Below are positions 25,601 to 32,902 of a stretch of 54,698 nucleotides of DNA, in pieces (the first letter of the stretch is position 1; each line of letters opens with the position of its first letter). The DNA comes from JAJPXI01 sp045602885. Lineage in GTDB: Bacteria > Bacillota > Clostridia > Oscillospirales > Oscillospiraceae. The stretch spans positions 1-54,698 of the forward strand of contig JAZSCJ010000092.1 in the NCBI GenBank assembly GCA_045602885.1, given 5' to 3'. The notes under the pieces were generated by a model. The model was given only the letters and a program-made list of their open reading frames with translations, was not told the DNA's origin and ran no database searches. The position numbers and the translations under genes were made by a program.

Positions 25601-27666
25601 AGGGCGATTTGGTGAACCCGGAATTTGCTGGAAACAACCTGAAGAATGATGCCGTGCGTATCGACCTGAGCTTTACCATGACCCCGGTCTCCACCGAAAA
25701 GGTGGCCGAGGGTACGGTATGGGATATGCTGCTGTGGACCGACACCACCATGGAGTATTCGGTTTATTCCCGCACCTGGGATGAAGCCGCGAATGCCGGC
25801 AAGGGCGATTGGGGAAAGTGGACCAAGGAAAACATTTATGGTGCAGTTAAAACCAACGTGACCGATGCGCCCGATGGCAAACTGTATGCCAGTCTGCGTA
25901 AGTACATCCAGAAAAAGACTGAATTTGAGAATTTGAACCAAGTAACGGAAAAGACCGAGTTTGCCATCCATGTGGAAAAGATCGAGTCGGACGACCAGTA
26001 CACCGCGTGGAACAAGCAAGTCACCATGGGCGCGACGGTCATTGCCGGCGGCAATTACGCCGTGGGTCTGGCCGGTCTGGCCAATTCGCTGGGCTACATC
26101 ACCGATCTGGATACCGCCAAGAGTAACGGCGCGACCTCCATTGGGGTGAAAGATCCCTTTGAAGTGATCGTTCCCTTTACCGACAGCGCGGCACCGGTTA
26201 TTAAGAGCCTTCAGGTCGCGCCCGGCGACATCGGTGCGACCATGAATGTCATGATCGACCGGCCGGGTACTGTATACTATATCGTCGCGCCGGTTACCGA
26301 GATTCCGGGTGGGTATACCTGTCCTGTGGTGCCGGAAGACCAGGACGGTGACCTGCCCGGCTTGAAGGCTGAGGCACCGACTACGCCGGAGGTTCCCATC
26401 CCGGTGGCAAAGCCCATTACGCAGGACGACATGCTCAAGTTGAAACAGCCTTTTGTGACCACCGTGACGGCCGGCGTGAAAGGCACGCCCGGCGTGATTT
26501 CGGGCAACACCCGACAGATCGGGGCCAACATTACCCGCGCCATCGAACTGGAAAATCTGGCGCCTAAGACGACCTATCTGGTGTATATGGTCACCAAGGG
26601 TGTTTCGGCCGTCTATTCCGACCAGACGCTGTGTGCGCAGTTTACCACCAAGGAAGCCGAGATCCCTGTGTTGAACGTGACACTGACCAGCAGTACCTCG
26701 GCCTCCATTGAGGTGGACAAGAGCTCTTTTGTCAGCTACGCGCTGATGCGCAGTGACTCGCTGCCCAAGTCCTTTGAGGCAGACTTCGTGGGCACTGGCA
26801 CATGGGCGACCGATAAGAGCAACTATCCCAAGGTAAAGACGGTTTTGGATGCCATGCTGACCGGATATTATGACCAGAACGAGTACAAGGGCACTGTATT
26901 CGATCGGTATGCCGACGTTACCACAAAGAATACCTATGCCGAGCTCATCCTGCAAACGACCACCGAAAGCGTGGAAAGCGCCGTGATGAAGGCCGATGAC
27001 GTGTCCTTCACGGTGCCCAACGGCAAGGATTTTGTGGCGCAGAATGTCAACATGACCGGCATGATCGGCGACAACTGGTACACGCTGCTGACTGTGGCCC
27101 GTACCGTGAACTCCTCGGGTTACGCATTCCGGGCCTCCCGATCCTACTACAATGTGGACAATGCGGTACTGACGGTGACCGACTGCGTGCTGGGGCCGGA
27201 TACCAAGCCGAGTGACGGGAAGCTGTACAGTGGCCAACTGACGGTGCTTTTCAGTGATGATCTGTACCTGCGTATCCGGGACAACGCAACCGGTGCGACC
27301 AAAAATTATCCGCTGGACTATTGTGATCTGGCAGCGACAACACATTCGAGCAATAACATTAGTAAGTATGGGTACGCAAATATTGGTGCATTTGTTGACT
27401 ATGGCGGTTCGGCTTGTTCGCTGATCAAGCCGACGGGAGGCGGCCACGAAATAGCGGTGGGTTCTTCCTTGAAGTTTACTCTGACAAATTGCCGCCCCGA
27501 TACCTCCATTACCTTTAACGGTGATTTCTGCGGTACCAACGGCAACGTACAGAGCAAGTCGCTGGTGTTGAAGCTGACCTGCAACACGGTCAAAAATGAA
27601 GATGGCACCAGCGAAGATGTGTGGGGCGTGACCATTACCCCGGCCTGGGACGCCACCGGACAATAA
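22591..27666 (+). CDS. Giant secreted S-layer-homology surface protein
   Basis: About 1691 residues. A basic N-terminus and hydrophobic segment (GGLLVVVLLFGLVP) ending at AQA form a signal peptide. Three SLH domains follow (~40-85, 92-140, 153-205; each with F-x-D-V or W-x-x-x-A-V and a TRAEF- or TREQ-type turn) and should bind pyruvylated wall polymer. Residues ~215-430 form repetitive beta strands (NLYLTGGV, VTVHGKIVV types). Several Ig/FN3-like modules (~450-1450) and a C-terminal unique domain follow. The ATG at 22591 has AGGAGGA upstream; the frame extends further 5' inside the PilZ gene. Adhesin or structural surface role inferred. Confidence 0.85.
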   Translation: MTWNKNTGKRMAAKRMLGGLLVVVLLFGLVPMSAPRAQAASWMDPYVQTAVDWGVMKGDAAGNLHPERELTRAEFVAMVNRAFGYTEVGPTPFQDVPSDAWYAEDIAIAYNAGYFQGTGSNTASPNAPLTREQTAVLLGRNLRLQSGTGETMTFTDNRSISNWSRGLVESAANLGIIQGYDTGAFGPKDNILRGQVAAMLVRALGKLVTQPGEHTLGGVYGNLAINTAGVSLKNTVITGNLYLTGGVGLGDVELENVTVHGKIVVAGSGESQSGVSSVMLRNVEAKGLEVDSISGQFLTLSSEGLTRIADTTVRTSAYVQDLTRDGLGLKDIRFDGASGAQMQLAGNIKNLINLTPGSTLNFGQGVAHKVTIDEKAVGSTVNIDGAANLKELNLDVGTEVTGMGDVDHLNVSAAGSTVTMLPDTITIRPGITADIYGEEMDSTAAAESSEDPRILTGYPEARNVGSKTADVVFSTNKKGTLYWALTAMVDGSLGEEHLVNPPTVPVMSLKSGKITVNASKTEMTAKLSGLTVGGSYYVSAVLVDNRGMRSPVKVEAFATTDDTTPAFTTGYPKAILAEDEEENQIIQTQVMANKNCTLYYALMPQGATAPTAADFKSGALSGNLGYGTEELRKNTPWLVSKVNTAQLKEETTYDLYLWLNDVDSAKSSAVKKLTVTTPDRTPPVLQHMTVTAIAAKSVTLTYAANEPGTLYWAVVKEDADFYKLPEGFESADDFEEEEAAKIQIVNGIGAIKSGKSNASKAMTDIKFTISGLEAENGYDVYYVFVDKAGNYSMYSQSALSHPMTINTLDEIAPTVKQEFTRPGSSDNKNPTPYPDTSIRLIFSENVQGIREVDDGKVEKADFLDLYEKGKTDPKAAQDLAEALAAHIRLYWVTDEGAVLGGVRTAENEGQEDLDWLIDYRKAVVEKDDATGERIVTFPYHEQTGRSALNLASGGTYYFELEGIADTSNAENLMIGTRGVTQLPEFTTVFATVNLAIGNTVRIDKGDLVNPEFAGNNLKNDAVRIDLSFTMTPVSTEKVAEGTVWDMLLWTDTTMEYSVYSRTWDEAANAGKGDWGKWTKENIYGAVKTNVTDAPDGKLYASLRKYIQKKTEFENLNQVTEKTEFAIHVEKIESDDQYTAWNKQVTMGATVIAGGNYAVGLAGLANSLGYITDLDTAKSNGATSIGVKDPFEVIVPFTDSAAPVIKSLQVAPGDIGATMNVMIDRPGTVYYIVAPVTEIPGGYTCPVVPEDQDGDLPGLKAEAPTTPEVPIPVAKPITQDDMLKLKQPFVTTVTAGVKGTPGVISGNTRQIGANITRAIELENLAPKTTYLVYMVTKGVSAVYSDQTLCAQFTTKEAEIPVLNVTLTSSTSASIEVDKSSFVSYALMRSDSLPKSFEADFVGTGTWATDKSNYPKVKTVLDAMLTGYYDQNEYKGTVFDRYADVTTKNTYAELILQTTTESVESAVMKADDVSFTVPNGKDFVAQNVNMTGMIGDNWYTLLTVARTVNSSGYAFRASRSYYNVDNAVLTVTDCVLGPDTKPSDGKLYSGQLTVLFSDDLYLRIRDNATGATKNYPLDYCDLAATTHSSNNISKYGYANIGAFVDYGGSACSLIKPTGGGHEIAVGSSLKFTLTNCRPDTSITFNGDFCGTNGNVQSKSLVLKLTCNTVKNEDGTSEDVWGVTITPAWDATGQ

Positions 27667-27673
27667 GGATCAA

Positions 27674-27706
27674 CCAGAGGACGGGCGAATTTTGCCCGCC
27701 CTCTGG
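27674..27706. other. Intergenic hairpin between the two SLH genes
   Basis: A stem of 7 + 5 bp (27674-27680/27700-27706 with an inner CGGGC/GCCCG pairing) with no T-run. It could be a partial terminator or an mRNA stabiliser between the two large surface genes. Confidence 0.4.
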
Positions 27707-27736
27707 CGGCGCATTCACTGCAAAGGAGCGATGTTC

Positions 27737-30700
27737 ATGAAATTGAAGTTTTTGCATCGGGTCGGAGCGTTGGCTCTGGCGCTGACCATGCTTTTGTCGG
27801 GCATGGTTTTGCCTGCCGGGGCAGAAGAAGGCTCCGGAGTTACCGTCACTCTGTCGCAGACTGCGCTGGAGCTTGAGGTGGATGGAAGGGCGCGCCTTTC
27901 CGCCACCGTTAAGAAGAACGGTGCGGTGGTTGCCGATGCAGCCGTGACCTGGAGCAGTAAAAGCGTCGGCACGACCGAAACGGTGGTGAATACCAACAAG
28001 TTCGGCGGTGTGGTGGGCAATGTCGCCGGTACGGCGATCGTGACGGCGACCTATACCGACACCGCCGACGGCAAGACCTACACCGCGTCTTGCACCGTGA
28101 CGGTAAAACAGCCGACGGTTGCTGTGATCGGTGTGACCATCGCAAACGCCGACGAGCTGAAAAGCAGCTACGACGTGGGGGAGACCATTGCGCTGACGGC
28201 CAAGGTCGAGCCTGCGGCGGCCACCAACCAGGCGGTGACCTGGAGCAGCAGCGATCCTTCGGTGGCCAAGGTGGATGCCCAGGGCGTCGTAACGGCGGTG
28301 TCCCCCGGTGAAGCGACCATCACGGTCACCACGGCAGAGGGCGGGCGTACCGCCACGGTCAGGCTGGTGGTTTCGGGCATCGTGATGCCATCCTCGCTGG
28401 AGATTTTGGCGGGACAGGAAAAGACCCTTGCGGCACTGACCTACGGAAAGGCACCGGCTCAATTGATGGAGTGGAGCAGCAGCAACATCTCCATTGCCGA
28501 GGTGACCGACGGAAAGATTACGACCTATAATTTGGGTACGGTTACCATCACGGCCAAGGCCGGCAAGTACCGCGCCACCTGTATGGTTACGGTGAAGGAG
28601 GATCTGGCCGACGCGGTGGAAACCTCCATGGATGCCTCGGAGGTCTATGCCTTTTCCCGGTTGATCCACCAGATTGAAAACAAGGTGGCAGAGAAAACCG
28701 GAGAAAATTTGTATTTCTTGTCAAGTATATCTGTACCGCCGAGCCAAGGTGTGTTATACTACGGATATGTTTCGCCTGACGCGCCCGGTATGGGTGTGGG
28801 CGGAGAGGCTTATTACATCACCCCGTCCGGTGGTCAGCCTGCGTTGTCGGATGTATTTTTTGTACCCAAGGCAGGGTTCAGCGGAACGGCAGTGATTCGC
28901 TATACCGCCAAGGGCACGGGCGGCAGCACGGTCAACGGCAGCATTCGCATCGCCGTGGCCGGTTTGGAGGATGTTTCCTACAATACCGCTTCGGGCCGGG
29001 CGGTCAGCTTTGTAACCGAGGACTTTACGCAGGTTTGCAAAGCCAAGACCGGGCGTGAGATCTCTTACATTACCTTCAAGCAACCCTCTCCCCAGCAGGG
29101 CGTGCTTTACTACAATTACAGTACCACCGCGCAGTACTGTCCCGAAGTGGACAGTGCCACCAAGTATTACCGTACCAATAACCCCTATCTGGACAAGATC
29201 AGTTTTGTACCGGCCGAGGATTTTACCGGCACGGTGACCATTCCCTATACCTGCACCACGACGGGGGGAACCCATTCCGGCACAGTGACCATTATCGTCT
29301 ATGCCCTTCCCGGCAGTGGAGAGGGCAAGATCGAGTATACGGTGGCTTCGGGTGACCATGTGCAGTTGAACGCGACCGATTTGAATGACCTGTGTTGGGA
29401 TTTGAATAAGGCTTCGCTCAATTACGTCTATTTTACCCAGCCCGACCCCCAGCAGGGTACGCTCTATTACAATTACGAAAGTAACTACGATTACGGCAGC
29501 GTGGTTTCCGAGGGCACGCGTTATTTCCGTACTACCTCGCCCCGGATCTCTTATGTCAGCTTTGTGCCGGCCAAGGGGTTCAGCGGCACGGTCAAGGTGC
29601 CCTTTACCGGGTATGACATAACGGGGGACAGCTTTACCGGTCAGTTGAGTTTCAAGGTGTCCGGTTCCACCGGAACGGTGTATTATTCCGCCTCCTCCGG
29701 CCAGCCGGTGGAATTTGACGGATTGGACTTTAACGAAGTCTGCCAGAAGGCCACCGGTGCCAGTCTGGATTGGATCAGCTTTGAGTTGCCTGCGTCCAGC
29801 AAGGGTGTGCTGTACCGCTCCTATTATTACAACAGCGGCTACAGCTATCGGATCAGTGCTTCGGAGCGGTTGAGCCGCACCCAGCTTTCCGACGTGATCT
29901 TTGTGCCCAGCAACAGCTTTTTTGGCACGGTGAGCATTCCCTTTAGCGGGGACAACACCAGCGGGGGCCGGTTCAGCGGCACGGTGGAGATCTTTGTGGA
30001 GGCATCCGACGGAAACGAAACGGTGGAGTATACCACGGTGCGCGGCGGCGTGGTGGAATTTGTGACCGCCGACTTTAACGATGCCTGCCGGGCCATTACC
30101 GGCGAGAATCTGTCCTATGTGCAGTTCACGTTGCCTGCCAGCCGATATGGTACGCTGTACTACCAGTACAACAAAGCCAACGGCAGCGGCAGTACGGTGT
30201 ATTCCAACACCAGCTACTACCGTGGCTCCCACCGCCTGTTGGGTGAGGTGTCCTTTGTAGCGGCGGACAACTACAGCGGCAGCTTTACCATGACCTACAC
30301 CGGATGGAGCGTGGGTGGGGAACGGTTTAGCGGAGAGATCAAAATGACGGTGGCGCAACCGGTGGGTGCTTCGGTTGATTACCGCACGACCTCGCTGCCG
30401 GTCAAACTGCTTGCGACCGACTTCAGACAGGCCTGCCTTGCTACCATGGGGCGCGAGCTGAGCTACATTCGGTTTACCAGTCTGCCCGGGGAAGCCCAGG
30501 GATGCTTGTATTTGAATTATACCGCCCCTGCCAAGCCGGGTACGGTGGCTAAGATCGATACCAACTATTATGTCGCGCAAGCACCTTCCCTTGGGGAGTT
30601 GACCTTCCTGCCCAAAGCGGAATATCAGGGGACGGTCAGCGTGGGTTACACCGGATATGATGTCCAGGGCAAGAGCTATTCCGGAACGCTGACCATTACG

Positions 30701-31267
30701 GTGTCTAACAGCGGCATAACTTCACAGTTTTTGGATGTGGGCAACTTTGGCTGGGCGCTGCCCTCCATTGAATACCTGCGCCATAGCAATGTGGTGACCG
30801 GCTACAGTGCGACCCGCTACGGCCCGGAGCAGAATATCAGCCGCGGCGATTACACGCTGATGCTCTATCGTGCCCTGCAGTTTAGCGGCAATGGTACGCC
30901 GGTGAATTATTCCGATGTGCCGCAAAACAGTTACTATGCCGAGGCCATTGCGGCGGCTACGCAGTTGGGCATTTCCGAAGGCTATCAGGGGAAGTATTAC
31001 CCCACGTTGGAGATCAGTCGTCAAAGTGCCTTTGAAATGGCCTACCGGGCCTTGCGGGCCATGGGACATGAAGTGCCTTATGTGTCGGTATCGGTGCTCA
31101 ATCGCTTTGCTGACGCAGATCAGGTGAGTGCGGATTTCAAGGCTTCCATGGCAGCCATGGTGCAGATGGGTATTGTGCGGGGCGACAACAACGGTTGTCT
31201 CAATCCTGCCGAGTGCATCAGCCGTGCGGAGATGGCCGTGATCTTGCATCGAATTTTGACAAGCTGA
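27737..31267 (+). CDS. Secreted repeat protein with bacterial Ig-like domains and C-terminal SLH domains
   Basis: About 1176 residues: signal peptide (ALALALTMLLSGMVLPAGA), three BIG2-type Ig-like domains (~35-122, 128-215, 216-288), six tandem ~115-residue repeats (~305-995) and three C-terminal SLH domains (~997-1176). Each repeat has a conserved core: SYIxF, then QGxLYYNY, then ISFVPAxxFxGTVxIPYT and SGTVxIxV. I do not recognise this repeat as a named fold. ATG 27737 is chosen over 27731 because the AAAGGAG site lies 8 nt upstream. It is the mirror image of the preceding protein, which has N-terminal SLH domains. Confidence 0.85.
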   Translation: MKLKFLHRVGALALALTMLLSGMVLPAGAEEGSGVTVTLSQTALELEVDGRARLSATVKKNGAVVADAAVTWSSKSVGTTETVVNTNKFGGVVGNVAGTAIVTATYTDTADGKTYTASCTVTVKQPTVAVIGVTIANADELKSSYDVGETIALTAKVEPAAATNQAVTWSSSDPSVAKVDAQGVVTAVSPGEATITVTTAEGGRTATVRLVVSGIVMPSSLEILAGQEKTLAALTYGKAPAQLMEWSSSNISIAEVTDGKITTYNLGTVTITAKAGKYRATCMVTVKEDLADAVETSMDASEVYAFSRLIHQIENKVAEKTGENLYFLSSISVPPSQGVLYYGYVSPDAPGMGVGGEAYYITPSGGQPALSDVFFVPKAGFSGTAVIRYTAKGTGGSTVNGSIRIAVAGLEDVSYNTASGRAVSFVTEDFTQVCKAKTGREISYITFKQPSPQQGVLYYNYSTTAQYCPEVDSATKYYRTNNPYLDKISFVPAEDFTGTVTIPYTCTTTGGTHSGTVTIIVYALPGSGEGKIEYTVASGDHVQLNATDLNDLCWDLNKASLNYVYFTQPDPQQGTLYYNYESNYDYGSVVSEGTRYFRTTSPRISYVSFVPAKGFSGTVKVPFTGYDITGDSFTGQLSFKVSGSTGTVYYSASSGQPVEFDGLDFNEVCQKATGASLDWISFELPASSKGVLYRSYYYNSGYSYRISASERLSRTQLSDVIFVPSNSFFGTVSIPFSGDNTSGGRFSGTVEIFVEASDGNETVEYTTVRGGVVEFVTADFNDACRAITGENLSYVQFTLPASRYGTLYYQYNKANGSGSTVYSNTSYYRGSHRLLGEVSFVAADNYSGSFTMTYTGWSVGGERFSGEIKMTVAQPVGASVDYRTTSLPVKLLATDFRQACLATMGRELSYIRFTSLPGEAQGCLYLNYTAPAKPGTVAKIDTNYYVAQAPSLGELTFLPKAEYQGTVSVGYTGYDVQGKSYSGTLTITVSNSGITSQFLDVGNFGWALPSIEYLRHSNVVTGYSATRYGPEQNISRGDYTLMLYRALQFSGNGTPVNYSDVPQNSYYAEAIAAATQLGISEGYQGKYYPTLEISRQSAFEMAYRALRAMGHEVPYVSVSVLNRFADADQVSADFKASMAAMVQMGIVRGDNNGCLNPAECISRAEMAVILHRILTS
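28651..30717 (+). repeat. Six tandem ~115-codon coding repeats
   Basis: Six diverged protein repeats begin near 28651, 29012, 29368, 29720, 30064 and 30415. Shared positions are an aromatic-rich QGxLYYNY-like core, a YYR or YFR turn, a FVPA-x-x-F/Y-x-G-T/S strand and a final SGT/SGE-x-x-x-V strand. The nucleotide sequences have diverged, so this is an old duplication and not a recombination hot spot. Confidence 0.8.
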
Positions 31268-31310
31268 CCGCGCAGATAACATCCGCGCGCAGAGAGGATG
31301 ATTGTGCCGA

Positions 31311-31973
31311 ATGAGTGAAAACTTTTGCGAAAACCTGGGCGTGTACCGGGGTATGCCGGTGGAAGTGGCCATCGGTGAGGATGACAAGCGAATTTTAGGC
31401 ACGGTCATTGATTTTGAGGAAAATGAGGTCTGTGTCGGTCCGGTTTCGGGTGGAGAGGGGTTTCCTGAGGTAGAACCCCATGAAAGCGTCGGTTTGCGGG
31501 GCAGAACATCCGATTCGGATTTCTTTGCCCTGGCCGGCGTAGTTTACGGCGGCGGCCGCGCCTTTTTGCGCATCGGTCGGCTGCGCATTCACAATGAGGC
31601 CGAGCGACGCAACGCGTATCGACAGAACATCCGCAGGGATGCCACCATAAAGTTTCTCAGCGGCGCCAACTCCAAAACCACGCGAAGAGAGGTGGACTGC
31701 CAGGTAATGGACATCAGCGTGGGCGGTGCGCGCATCCGCTGTACGACCGATTATCAGGTGGATGACGAGGTTCAGCTGAGCAACTTCCGTATCGCCTCCG
31801 ACGAGCGGTATGCCTTTAAGTGCAGCATACAGTGGAAGAAGGAAGGCATCATCGGAAACATTTACGGCTGTCAGTTTTACGGTCTGACGACCCGTATGGA
31901 GGATCAGCTGCAACGTGAGATCCTTCAAGCGCAGCGCGAGGAGATCCGCAGACGGCGGGACATGGAGGAATGA
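31311..31973 (+). CDS. PilZ-domain protein with YcgR-like N-terminal domain
   Basis: About 220 residues. The PilZ motifs are R-x-x-x-R in RRNAYRQNIRR and D-I-S-V-G-G-A (D-x-S-x-x-G-A) some 40 residues on, with a final CQF-Y-strand as in classical PilZ domains. The N-terminal ~95 residues look like the YcgR/FlrP flagellar-brake domain. The start is unsure: ATG 31311 is 12 nt and TTG 31302 only 3 nt from the AGAGGA site. It closes the motility and surface locus, and a strong terminator follows. Confidence 0.8.
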   Translation: MSENFCENLGVYRGMPVEVAIGEDDKRILGTVIDFEENEVCVGPVSGGEGFPEVEPHESVGLRGRTSDSDFFALAGVVYGGGRAFLRIGRLRIHNEAERRNAYRQNIRRDATIKFLSGANSKTTRREVDCQVMDISVGGARIRCTTDYQVDDEVQLSNFRIASDERYAFKCSIQWKKEGIIGNIYGCQFYGLTTRMEDQLQREILQAQREEIRRRRDMEE

Positions 31974-32030
31974 TCGGCAGAATACGTATGCTCCCGGCCG
32001 TGAGAAAACAGTAACCTACAAATCCAATGA

Positions 32031-32067
32031 CATCCCCCGGCGCATTGCGCCGGGGGATGTTTGTTTG
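32031..32067 (+). terminator. Intrinsic terminator ending the motility/surface locus
   Basis: A perfect 13-bp GC-rich stem (32031-32043 with 32047-32059), 3-nt loop, followed by TTTGTTT. It insulates the next operon. Confidence 0.88.
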
Positions 32068-32071
32068 AAGA

Positions 32072-32100
32072 TTGACAGAAAAAAACATAAGTGGTATAGT
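32072..32100 (+). promoter_or_regulatory. Near-consensus sigma-A promoter of the gntR-molybdoenzyme operon
   Basis: TTGACA (32072-32077), exactly 17 bp, then TATAGT (32095-32100). It lies 40 bp upstream of the GntR start, and its -10 element is inside the long palindrome. Confidence 0.88.
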
Positions 32101-32123
32101 GGTATTACCACTATACCACTTAT
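32087..32123. promoter_or_regulatory. 37-bp perfect palindrome, probable GntR operator
   Basis: Two 18-nt arms (32087-32104 and 32106-32123) are exact reverse complements around one central base. Each arm holds two copies of GTGGTA. FadR-subfamily GntR proteins bind TGGT-N-ACCA-type palindromes, so this fits the regulator encoded 17 nt downstream. It covers the -10 element and probable transcription start, predicting repression. Transcribed, it would also form a hairpin in the 5' leader. Confidence 0.8.
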
Positions 32124-32139
32124 TCAAAGGAGCAGTTGT

Positions 32140-32862
32140 ATGGCAACACCCATTCAAAAAACCAGCGTCAGCCAGCAGGTGGTGGATCATGTGCTGGGCT
32201 GCATCGACCGGGGGGAGCTCAAGCAGGGCGATTGTCTGCCCGGTGAGCGTGAGTTTGCCGAATCGCTGGGTATTTCCCGTGTCCCGCTGCGGGAGGGGAT
32301 CAGTGCGCTGGCGGCCATGGGCATCGTGGAGAAGCGCCACGGAGAGGGCAACTTTATTGCCGCATTTTCTCCCGATGTGCTGGGGCGTATCCTGCACACC
32401 TATACCATGCTGGACCACTCGCTGGCCAACGATCTGTTCGAGGCACGCTCCTTGATCGAGGGCGCGGCCGCACGCCTGGCGGCCCGGAATGCCACGGCGG
32501 CTGATCTGGCCGCGTTACGGGAACTGGTGGAGCAAATGGAGCAGGATGTGCCGGCGTATATCAACGGGGAAAAGACCCTTGCTTATATGCTGAAACAGGA
32601 CGATCTGTTCCACCTGCAGTGTGCCGCCGCGTCCCACAATGAGTTTTACATTCAGTTTGTCAACATCATGCACACCATTGGTACTGATATGGGCCTGTAT
32701 GAGAGCACGTACGGCCGCACGCCGGAAAAGTACCGCGATTCGCTGGACTTTCACCGCCGACTGGTGCAGGCCATCGCCGATGGGGAAGAGCAAACCGCGT
32801 TGGACACCATGTGCCGTCACATTGAGTCCATCCGCAGTACCACCCAGCAGAAAATAAAGTGA
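32140..32862 (+). CDS. FadR-type GntR family transcriptional regulator
   Basis: A 240-residue regulator. The N-terminal winged helix-turn-helix (residues ~8-75) has the GntR signature GDCLPGEREFAESLGISRVPLR, read in parts, with EGISALAAMGIVEKRHGEGNF as the wing. The C-terminal all-helical FCD domain (~95-230) carries the metal/ligand positions typical of the family (D/E near FEARSLIEG, H in DDLFHLQC, H near DFHRRLVQAI). The ligand is unknown. It is the first gene of the molybdoenzyme operon, 40 nt before the catalytic subunit, so it most likely senses the substrate or product of that enzyme. Confidence 0.9.
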   Translation: MATPIQKTSVSQQVVDHVLGCIDRGELKQGDCLPGEREFAESLGISRVPLREGISALAAMGIVEKRHGEGNFIAAFSPDVLGRILHTYTMLDHSLANDLFEARSLIEGAAARLAARNATAADLAALRELVEQMEQDVPAYINGEKTLAYMLKQDDLFHLQCAAASHNEFYIQFVNIMHTIGTDMGLYESTYGRTPEKYRDSLDFHRRLVQAIADGEEQTALDTMCRHIESIRSTTQQKIK

Positions 32863-32869
32863 ATCAATC

Positions 32870-32889
32870 TCTCCCATGGAAATGGGAGA
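32870..32889 (+). promoter_or_regulatory. Hairpin directly before the oxidoreductase ribosome-binding site
   Basis: A perfect 8-bp stem with a GGAA loop ends one base before the GGGAGG ribosome-binding site (32891-32896). It may set translation of the catalytic subunit relative to the regulator or mark an mRNA processing site. Confidence 0.4.
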
Positions 32890-32902
32890 AGGGAGGAAAC
32901 GT

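Noticed and set aside
28651..30717. CRISPR or DNA-level tandem array
   Set aside because: The repeats are protein-level, about 345 bp, strongly diverged in DNA, and inside one reading frame.
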